Positions 7,592 through 18,000 of a stretch of 48,118 bases of DNA are shown piece after piece. Both the position numbers and the translations under genes were made by a program. The stretch lies in NCBI GenBank assembly GCA_903913645.1, contig CAIWMA010000276.1:1-48118 (forward strand), read 5' to 3'. Source of the DNA: an uncultured Bacteroidales bacterium. Lineage in GTDB: Bacteria; Bacteroidota; Bacteroidia; Bacteroidales; UBA4417. The first letter of the stretch is position 1; each line of letters begins with the position of its first letter. The notes under the pieces are model-generated. The model did not search any database and was not told where the DNA came from. It saw only the letters and a program-made list of their open reading frames with translations.

Positions 7592-8872
7592 ATGAAATCT
7601 TACAAAATATCAATGATCGGCCTGGGATATGTTGGGCTGCCACTTGCAGTTGAATTTGCGAAACATTATCCTGTAATAGGTTTTGATATCAACCAGGGTC
7701 GCATTGCTGGTATTAACCAGGGACACGACAGTACTCTTGAGGTTGAAGATGATAACCTTAAAAGTGTGCTTTCCACTAACCAACCCAAGGGAAATGGCCT
7801 TTATCTTACTAGCAATCTCGACGAAATCCGGGATTGTAATGTTTATATTGTTACAGTACCAACACCTGTAGATAAAAATAATCGCCCTGACCTTACACCA
7901 CTCGTAAAAGCCAGCGAAAGTATTGGTAAAGTAATTAAAAAGGGGGATATCGTTATATATGAATCTACTGTTTACCCTGGCTGTACCGAGGAAGACTGTG
8001 TTCCTGTTATCGAAAAGGCATCGGGAATGAAGATGAATGTTGATTTTTTTGCAGGTTATTCTCCAGAGCGTATAAATCCGGGTGATAAAGAACACACCGT
8101 CACAACCATTCATAAAATCACATCTGGTTCCACACCGGAAATAGCAGAAGAAGTCGATCAGCTTTATAAAAAAGTAATTAAAGCGGGTACCCACAAAGCA
8201 CCTTCAATCAAGGTAGCCGAAACGGCTAAAGTTATTGAGAACTCTCAGCGGGATATCAATATAGCTTTCGTAAACGAACTGGCACGTATCTGTGCTCACA
8301 TGAATCTTGATACCCGTGCTGTACTGGATGCTGCAGGAACAAAATGGAATTTTTTGAAATTTTCTCCGGGACTTGTAGGAGGGCACTGCATTGGGGTAGA
8401 TCCCTATTATATGGCACAAAAAGCACAGGAAGTTGGTTACCATCCCGAAATTATCCTGGCTGGCCGTCGCATGAACGATGGCATGGGTGCCTGGATTGCT
8501 GCCCAGGTAGTTAAACTTATGATCCGGAAGGATGTGGTTATTAAAAACTCCCGCGTTCTGATATTGGGAATCACCTTTAAGGAAAACTGTCCTGATATCC
8601 GTAATACTAAGGTAGTTGATGTTGTTAAAGAATTGGAACAGTTTGGTTGTATGGTTGATATTTACGATCCCTGGGCTAATGCAGGTGAAGTGAAGCATGA
8701 ATATGGCAGAGAAATTATTTCTTCATATGTAATGAACGATTACGATGCCATAGTGCTTGCTGTAGCGCATAACGAGTTTAAATCGCTCGACTTCAGCCTG
8801 CGTAACGACAAGACTGTACTGTATGATATAAAATCAATACTTCCGGTTGGAGTTGTTGATGGAAGGTTGTAG
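7592..8872 (+). CDS. tviB: UDP-N-acetyl-hexosamine 6-dehydrogenase, TviB/WbpO type
   Basis: This 426-residue member of the UDP-glucose/GDP-mannose dehydrogenase family has the N-terminal NAD-binding ISMIGLGYVGLPLAVEFAK (residues 7-25), the central substrate-domain signature FFAGYSPERINPGDKEH, and the catalytic cysteine in GLVGGHCIGVDPYYMAQKA (near 267). The C-terminal domain contains ILGITFKENCPDIRNTKV. The N terminus, with DINQGRIAGINQGHDST, resembles TviB/WbpO/VipA enzymes, which oxidise UDP-GlcNAc or UDP-GalNAc at C6 to the uronic acid. That product could feed the WlbA-like oxidase upstream. The length is normal and all motifs are intact. The gene is the last of the polysaccharide block; the next gene points toward it from the other strand. 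Confidence 0.9.
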   Translation: MKSYKISMIGLGYVGLPLAVEFAKHYPVIGFDINQGRIAGINQGHDSTLEVEDDNLKSVLSTNQPKGNGLYLTSNLDEIRDCNVYIVTVPTPVDKNNRPDLTPLVKASESIGKVIKKGDIVIYESTVYPGCTEEDCVPVIEKASGMKMNVDFFAGYSPERINPGDKEHTVTTIHKITSGSTPEIAEEVDQLYKKVIKAGTHKAPSIKVAETAKVIENSQRDINIAFVNELARICAHMNLDTRAVLDAAGTKWNFLKFSPGLVGGHCIGVDPYYMAQKAQEVGYHPEIILAGRRMNDGMGAWIAAQVVKLMIRKDVVIKNSRVLILGITFKENCPDIRNTKVVDVVKELEQFGCMVDIYDPWANAGEVKHEYGREIISSYVMNDYDAIVLAVAHNEFKSLDFSLRNDKTVLYDIKSILPVGVVDGRL

Positions 8873-9056
8873 GCAATTATAATGAAGGTTCAACAAATTT
8901 CTTTTGACTTAATTTAACCATTATTTTTAGAAATAATTGTGTCTACTAACTACAATCTAAAAGAAGTTTTCCGCATTTACTTTGTAACAACCCAAAGAAA
9001 CAGGTAGGATTTTTTGACTCCGAAAAGCTTATCGGAAAATCAATACTCTTTAAAAA
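8873..9056. other. Convergent intergenic spacer
   Basis: These 184 bases separate the 3' ends of the dehydrogenase and giant adhesin genes. TCCGA...TCGGA (9018-9035) forms a short imperfect palindrome without a clean T run on either strand. I see no convincing terminator and no ORF. Confidence 0.4.
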
Positions 9057-12000
9057 CTATCGGATTAATGTAATAGTTCCGGAACCTATGTCTTGTAAGT
9101 TTTGGCGATAATCTACATTGGCATTAGGCCAGACTGATCCATCTTTAAAAGTAGCTGAAATTTTCCATAAATAAGTTCCTTCCATACATGATTTTCCTTC
9201 AAATGAACCATCCCATCCTTCGGAAGGGACACCATTCACTAATTTATCTGAACTCCATAATAATTTGCCCCATCTGTCATATATTTCTGCTTTGTAGGAA
9301 CTAAGGTTTTCTCCTGCAGGTTTCCAGATGCCTACTGGAGATATTCCAGTCCCGACAGTGATTGCATTAGGCACCCAAAGCCCTTTAAACAGCATTTTAT
9401 AGGTCAGTGATGAAGAATCAACGCAGCCAAAGGTATTCCTGGAGAATAGCTGGATGAGGAAATCTCCGTTTTCGGTAAATGTAACCACAGGTGATTCTTC
9501 AGTTGAAGTTTCATTGTTTCCGAAATCCCAAAAATATTCATCTGCACCTACGGAACCATTCTTAAGCAGTATCTTTCCCTGCACATTTTCATAATTGTCT
9601 TCTAAATTGAAAACACTCAATGGGGAAGGAGAAACAGTAATCTTGTATGTTTTACTATCACTGCACCCAGCTGAATTGGTGACAGTATGAATTACAGAAT
9701 ATGAGCTTTCGTTTTCGAAGGTAAAAGTTGGATTCGATCCGGTCATATTGCCTATTGTTTGTAGGTTGTCTTTAACAACCCATCCCCAATAAGTCAGGGG
9801 AGTTGGATCAGAATTGGAATGATCTAAGAAATAAGTTGGAATTCCCTGGCATGCTAAACTGAAACTGAAGTCAGCTGTCGGACTTGGAGACGGTTTGATA
9901 ACTACATTTGCAGAAGTCGTTGAAATACAGCCTGCAGAATTGGTAACGATAAAGTTGTATGTTCCAGAACTTAACCCGGCAATAGTAGTTGTAGAACCTA
10001 TTCCTTTTGTTTCTCCAGGATTAAGGGTCCAGTTTAAGGCTGGCAGGCCTGATAATTCAACACTTCCTGTACTATTGGTACAGGATGGTTGAGTGATAGT
10101 ACCAACTATTGGTGCGGTTGGCGAACCCTGTGCATTTATAATTGAAACAATGTGGGAAGCTTGTGAAATGCATCCTTGTGAATTGGTAACCGTATAGCTG
10201 TATGTTCCTGCAACTAAACCGGAAATTGTAATAAAAGAGCCTGTCCCTTTTATTTCTCCAGGATTAATAGTCCAGTTTAAGGCAGGTAAGCCGGTTAATT
10301 CTACACTTCCCATAGTAATGGTACATGAAGGTTGAATGATAGTACCAATAATCGGAGCTTCTAATGTGTTAGTAGACTGAGTAATGGTGGCGCTTGTTGA
10401 GAAAATACATCCGTTCGCATCCTTGACTTGTATACTATGCGAACCGGCAGCCAATCCAGAATATGATGTTGAAACGGTAAATACAGAAGCATCAACCGAA
10501 TAAGTAAAAGGAACAGATCCACCTGTAACGGCACCTAATGCAATGGTTCCGTTACTCAGCCCGCAACTCGCATTGACAGGTGTGACAGCAATGGCGGTTG
10601 GCCCATTTGCATTAGTAATAGTAACGTTAGTGGCGAAAATACAACCATTGACGTCCCTAACCTGTATGCTATGTGACCCGGCAGCCTTTCCGGAGTAGGA
10701 TGTTGAAGCTGTAAATGCTGAAGCATCAACCGAATAAGTAAAAGGAGCAGATCCTCCTGAAACGGTACCCAGTGTTATTGTTCCGTTACTCTGACCGCAA
10801 CTTGCGTTAGCAGGTGTCGCAGCAATAGCAGTTGGACCGTTTGCATTACTGATGGTGACAATAGTCGAAAAAATACAACCGGTTGCATCTTTTACCTGTA
10901 TACTATGTGATCCGGCAGCCTTTCCTAAGTACATAGTTGAAGAGGTAAATGCTGAAGCATCAACAGAATAAGTAAAAGGAGCAGATCCCCCTGTAACTGT
11001 ACCCAGTGTAATGGTTCCGTTACTCTGACCGCAACTTGCATTGGCAGGTGTAGTAGCAATAGCAGTTGGCCCGTTTGCATTATTGATGGTGACACTGGTA
11101 GAATAAATACAGCCGTTTGCATCTTTGACCTGTATACTATGAGATCCGGCAGACTTTCCGGAGTATAATGTTGAAGCAGTAAATACAGAAGCATCAACAG
11201 AATAAGTAAAAGGCGCAGATCCCCCTGTAACGGTACCCAGTGTAATGGTTCCGTTACTCAGCCCGCAACTTGCGTTGGCAGGGGTAGCAATAATAGCATT
11301 CGGCCCATTTGCATTACTGATGGTAACGCTGGTGGAAAAAATACAACCGTTTGCATCTTTGACCTGTATGCTATGTGATCCGGCAGACTTTCCGGAATAT
11401 AATGTTGAAGCGGTAAATGCGGAAGCATCAACCGAATATGAATAAGGAGAAGATCCACCGGTGACGGTACCCAAGGTAATGGTTCCATTGCTTTGGCCGC
11501 AACTTGCATTGGTAGGTATGGCAGCAATAGCAGTTGGCCCGCTTGCATTAGTGAGGATAACATCAGTGGAGAAAATACAACCGTTTGCATCTTTTACCTG
11601 GACAGTGTATGAACCAGCAGCCTTTCCATTGTATGAAGTTGAAGTAGTAAACGCAGAAGCGTCAACCGAATAAGTGAAAGGAGCAGATCCTCCTGTAACG
11701 GTACCTAATGTAATGGCTCCATTACTCAGCCCACAACTTGCATTGGCTGGCGTGGTAACAATGGCAGATGGCCCGCTTGCATTAGTGATGGTAACATCAA
11801 CAGAGAAAATACAACCATTTGCATCCCTGACCTGCACATTATGTGAGCCGGCAGCCTTTCCCGTGTATGATGTTGAAGCGGTAAATGCTGAAGCGTCAAC
11901 CGAAAAAGTAAAAGGAGCAGATCCCCCGGTGACTGCACCTATTGAAATGGTTCCATTACTCAGCCCGCAACTTGCATTAGCTGGTGTGGCAGCAATAGCA

Positions 12001-15000
12001 GTTGGCCCGCTTGAATTACTGACAGTAACGATTGTAGCGAAAACACAACCGTTTGCATCCCTGACCTGTATACTGTGTGATCCAACAGCCTTTCCGGAGT
12101 AGGATGTTGAAGCGGTAAATGCAGAAGCATCTACCGAATAAGCAAACGGAGCCGATCCACCTGTGACCGCACCCAATGTAATAGTGCCATTACTCAGCCC
12201 GCAACTTGCATTGCCTGGTGTAGCAACAATAGCAGTTGGCCCGTTGGCATTAGTGATGGTAACATCAGTAGAGAAAATACAGCCATTTGCATCCCTGACC
12301 TGGACGGTATGTGAACCAGCAGACTTCCCGGTGTATGAAGTAGAAGTGGTAAATGAAGAAGCATCAACCGAATACGCAAATGGAGCAGATCCACCTGTTA
12401 CAGTTCCTAATGTAATGGTCCCGTTACTTAGCCCGCAACTTGAATTGGCAGGTGTTACAGCAATTGCAGTTGGCCCGCTTGCATTAATGATAGTTACATC
12501 AGTAGATAAAATACAACCGTTTGCATCCCTGACCTTTACAGTATGTGAACCAGCAGCCTTTCCCGTGTATGAAGTAGAAGCGGTATACGCAGAAGCATCA
12601 ACCGAATAAGTAAAAGGAGCAGATCCATCGGTGACAGCACCTAAAGTAATGGCTCCGTTGCTCAGTCCACAACTGGAATTTGCAGGTGTGGCAACAATAG
12701 CAGTTGGCCCGATTGAATTAGTTATAGTAACATCAATAGAGAAAATACAAGCGTTTACATCCCTGACCTGAATACTATGCGAACCAGCAGCCAGTCCGGA
12801 ATAAGATTTAGTACTAGTAAATGCTGAAGCATCTACCGAATAAATAAACGGAGCGGATCCACCTGTAACAGCACCTAATTCAATGGTTCCATTATTCAGT
12901 CCGCAGCTTGAATTTGCAGACGTGGCAGCGATAGCAGTTGGCCCGCTTGCATTAGTGATGATAACATTAGTGGAGAAAATACAACCATTTGCATCCCTCA
13001 CCTGTATACTATGTGAACCAGCAGCAAGACCTGAATAAGATGTAGAAGTGGTATATGCAGAAGCATCTATCGAATAAGCAAATGGAACAGATCCACCTGA
13101 AACGGCACCCAATACGATGGTTCCATTACTTAGCCCGCAACTTGAATTGGTAGGGGTAGCTGCAATAGCTGTTGGCCCGCTTGCACTACTTATGATAACG
13201 TTTGTAGAGAAAATACATCCGTTTGCATCCCGGACTTGAATACCATGCGGTCCTGCCTGTATTCCGGAGTAAAATGTGGAAGCTGTATATGCAGAAGCAT
13301 CAACCGAATAGTTATATGGTGCAGATCCACCGGTTACCGCACCCAAAGTAATGGTTCCGTTACTTAGCCCGCAACTTGCATTTGCAGGGGTGGCTGCAAC
13401 TGCAGTAGGCCCGTTTGGTATTTGGTTTATTGTAATATTTGTAATTAAGGAAATACAGTTACTTGTATTTTGCGCTGCAAGAGTATGTAGCCCTGGCGAA
13501 AGAAGTGTATAGCCTCCTGTCGGGTAGGTTGCATAGCTTGTTCCATCAAGGTTAAATGTTAAGCCAGTTGTTGAAGAAGTAATTATTATGGTTCCAGTTG
13601 GCTGTGTGCAGGTTGGCTGAGTTGTGACACTGGCAGTTGGAGCAACTGGAACAGCATTAACGGTTATCACAAAAGCAGTGGCTGTATAAGAGCAAGCATT
13701 GCTGTTAGAAATTGAAACAGTGTATGATCCTGCAGTTGCAGCTGAATAGCTACCTGCTGTTGCTCCAATAATTGGAGTGCCTTCAAGATTCCACTGATAT
13801 TTTGTAATTGATCCGCTTCCGGCAATTGCATTGGAGGTGAGCAGTGTATTACTACCGGCACAGAATGAAGCTGTTCCTGAAATGATAGCTGAAGGCAATG
13901 CATTTACAGTTACTGTGAAAGCAGTTGATGTAAAAGAACAATTATTGCTATTTGTAATTGAAACCGTATACGAACCTGCTGCTGTAGCTGTATAGGTTGA
14001 TGCTGTTGCCCCGTTGATGGGTATTCCTCCTAAATTCCACTGATAATTTACAATAGAACCGCTACCATCTGAAGCATTGGAAGTAAGAAGAGTACTTCCC
14101 CCGTTACAGAAAGAAGACAATCCTGAAATGTTTGCTGTTGGCAATGCATTAACCTTTACAGCAAAAGTAGTTGATATAGAAGAACAACCATTGCTGTTAG
14201 TAATTGTAACGGAGTATGAACCTGCTATTGAAGCCGAATAACTTGCGGATGTTGCCCCGCTTATGAGAGCTCCTCCCAGATTCCATTGATAATTTGTTAT
14301 TGATCCGCTTCCTGCAGTAGCATTTGAAGTCAGCAGTGTATTTCCTCCAAAACATATTGAAGCCGTTCCACTGATATTTGCTGTTGGTAAAGCATTAACT
14401 GTAGCTGTGAATGCAGTTGAAGTAAAAGAACAACCGTTGGAGTTGGAAATTGTAATTGTATACGATCCTGCTGAAGTAGCAGTATAAGTTGCTGCTGTTG
14501 CCCCGCTAATCGGAGTTCCACCCAGATTCCATTGATAGTTTGTAATTGCTCCGCTTCCAGCTGTTGCATTCGAAGTAAGAATAGTAGTTCCAAAAGTACA
14601 AAATGAAGCCGTTCCTGTAATGTTCGCTGCAGGCAAGGCATTTACTGTTGTAGCGAAAGCAGATGATGTAAAAGAACAACCATGGCTATTAACAATTGTA
14701 ACCGTATATGCACCAGCTGCTGTTGCCGAATAGCTTGCTGCTGTTGCCCCGCTGATAAATGTTCCTCCAAAATTCCACTGATAGCTTGTGATAGATCCGC
14801 TTCCAGCTGTGGCGTTGGAGGTAAGAAGTGTATTTCCGCCGGTACAGAATGAATTCAACCCTGAAATATTAGCTACGGGTAAAGCATTAACAATAACTGC
14901 GAAAGCTGTTGATGTATATGAACAACCATTGCTGTTAGCAATTGTAACTGTGTATGAACCCGCTGCCGAGGCCAGATAGGTTGTTGATGTTGCTCCACTA

Positions 15001-18000
15001 ATGGGTGTTCCCGCTGAATTCCACTGATAGCTTGTAATTGATCCGCTTCCGGCTGTAGCATTGGAGGTAAGAAGTGTATTTCCACCGGTGCAGAATGAAG
15101 CTAATCCAGAGATGTTTGATATGGGTAAAGCATTAACAGTTACTGCGAAAGGTGTTGATGTAAACGAACAACCGTTGCTGTTAGTAATTGTAACAGTGTA
15201 CGAACCCGCTGCTGACGCCAGGTAGGTTGTTGATGTTGCCCCGCTAATAGGTGCCCCCCCTAAATTCCACTGATAGGTTGTAATTGAACCGCTTCCAGCT
15301 GAGGCATTGGAAGTAAGAAGTGTATTTCCACCACTACAGAATGAAGCCAATCCAGAGATGTTTGCAACGGGTAAAGCATTAGCAACTACTGCGAAAGCCA
15401 TTGATGTAAAAGAACAACCATTGCTGTTAGTAATTGTAGTGGTGTATGAACCTGCTCCAATAGCTGTATAAGTAGCTGCATTTGCCCCGCTTATCGGTGT
15501 TCCGGCCAGATTCCACTGATAGTTTGTAATTGATCCGCTTCCGGCAGTTGCATTAGAGGTAAGCAGCGTATTTCCACCGGTACAGAATGAAGCCGTTCCT
15601 GAGATGTTTGCTGTTGGTAATGCATTTACTGTTACAGCGAATGCATTTGATGTAAAAGAACAACCATTACTGTTCGTAATTGTAACCGTGTATGAGCCTG
15701 CTAAAGTAGCTGTATAAGTTGAGGAGATTGCCCCGATAATGGGAGTCCCTCCCAGGTTCCACTGATAGTTTGTAATGGAACCACTGCCAGCTGTGGCATT
15801 TGAACTAAGCATTGTATTCCCTCCGGAACAGAAGGAAGTAGTTCCGGAGATTGTTGCTGTTGGCAAGGCATTTACTGTTACAGCAAAAGCAGTAGATATA
15901 AAAGAACAACCATTGCTGTTAGAAATTGTGATTGTATACAACCCTGCTGAAGTGGCTGTATATGTTGTAGCTGTAGCACCGCTGATAGGTGTTCCACCCA
16001 GATTCCACTGGTAGTTTGTAATGGATCCGCTTCCAGCTGTGGCAGTTGAAGTAAGAATGGTATTTCCAAAAGTACAAAAAGAAGCTGTTCCTGAGATGCT
16101 TGCTGTAGGCAAGGCATATACAGTAACAGAGAATGGAGTTGATGTAAAAGAACAACCATGGCTGTTGGTGATTGTAGCCGTGTATGAGCCAGCTGTTGAG
16201 GCCGGATAGCTTGCTGCTGTTGCGCCGCTGATGAGTGATCCACCCAGATTCCACTGATAGTTTGTTATGGATCCGCTTCCAGCTGTGGCATTAGAAGAAA
16301 GTAGTGTATTTCCAAAGGTACAGATTGAAGCTGTTCCGGAAATGCTTGCTGTTGGTAATGCATTTACAGTTACAGCGAAAGCATTTGAAGTAAAAGAACA
16401 ACCATTACTGTTCGTAATTGTAACTGTGTATGAGCCAGCTGCGTTAGTTGTATAAGTTGATGAAATTGAGCCACTGATTGGTGTTCCTTCCAGATTCCAC
16501 TGATAGTTGGTGATTGATCCGCTACCAGCTGCGGCATTTGAACTCAGCATTGTATTCCCACCTGCACAAAATGTGGCAATTCCAGAGATAGTTGCAGTTG
16601 GAATTGTATTTACAGAAACAGAGAAAGGAGTTGATGTAAAAGAGCAACCATGGCTGTTGATGATTGTAGCTGTGTATGAGCCGGCTACTGAGGCCGAATA
16701 GCTTGCTGAAATAGCGCCGCTGATAGGAGTCCCTCCAAGATTCCACTGATAGTTAATGATAGATCCGCTACCAGTTGTGGCATTAGAAGAAAGAAGTGTA
16801 TTTCCACCGGCACAGAAAGAAGTCAATCCGGAGATGTTTGCTGTAGGCAATGCATTTATCGTTACCGCAAAAGCGGTTGATGTAAAGGCGCAACCATTGC
16901 TGTTGGTAACAGTAACCGTGTATGAACCAACTGAATTGGCCGAAAAACTTGCTGCTGTTGCACCGCTGATGGGTGCTCCTTCCAGATTCCACTGATAGTT
17001 AGTAATAGAGCCGCTACCAGCTGTGGCATTTGAACTCAGCAATGTATTACCTCCGGTACAGAAAGAAGCCGTTCCTGTAATGCTTGCTGTTGGCAAGGCA
17101 TTTGTTGTTACCGCGTAAAGAGTTGATGTAAATGAACAATTATGGCTGTTGGTTATAGCAACCGTATATGAACCTGCTGCAGTAGCTGAATAAGTTGCTA
17201 TTGTTGCTCCACTAATTGGGACTCCTCCTAAATTCCACTGGTAGTTTGTAATTGATCCGCTTCCGGCAGAAGCATTCGACGTAAGGAGCGTATTTCCTCC
17301 GGCACAAAATGAAGCTTTTCCAGTTATATTGGCTGAAGGTAATTCATTGACCGTTACTGCAAAAGCAGTTGAGGTAACTGAGCAACCGTTGCTGTTGGTA
17401 ATTGTAACCGTATATGAACCAACAGCAGTGGCCGAATAACCTGCTGCAGTTGCTCCGCTTACAGGAGTCCCATCCAGATCCCACTGATAGTTTGTGATTG
17501 ATCCGCTGCCTGCAGTTCCATTTGAGACAAGAAGTGTATTCCCTCCGGTACAGAATGAGGCTGTTCCACTTATGTTCGCCGTAGGCAATGAATTTACTGT
17601 TACCGAAAAAGCATTTGATGTAAGCGAACAACCATGGCTGTTGGTAATAGTAACTGTATATGAACCAGCAGCGGTCGCCGAATAGGTTGTTACCGTTGCC
17701 CCGATAATCGGTGTTCCTTCCAGATTCCACTGATAGTTTGTGATTGAACCACTTCCGGCAATTGCATTTGAGCTCAGCAGGGTATTCCCACCGCTACACA
17801 CTGCTGCTGTTCCTGAGATACCTGCTATTGGCAAAGCGTTAACCGCTACTGCAAAAGCCGTTGATGTAAAAGCGCAACCATGGCTATTAGTAATTGTAAC
17901 CGTGTATGAACCTCCAGTGGTAGCCGAAAAGCTTGCTGTTGTTGCCCCGTTGATGGGTGTCCCATCTAAATTCCAAAGATAATCTGTTATTGTTCCGCTT

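Noticed and set aside
7610-8194. 194-codon minus-strand ORF
   Set aside because: It lies wholly antisense to the well-supported dehydrogenase gene and has a Cys/Phe/Ile-rich composition typical of a shadow frame.
9018-9035. Bidirectional terminator between the convergent dehydrogenase and giant genes
   Set aside because: The palindrome is short and interrupted, and neither strand has a proper T run after it.
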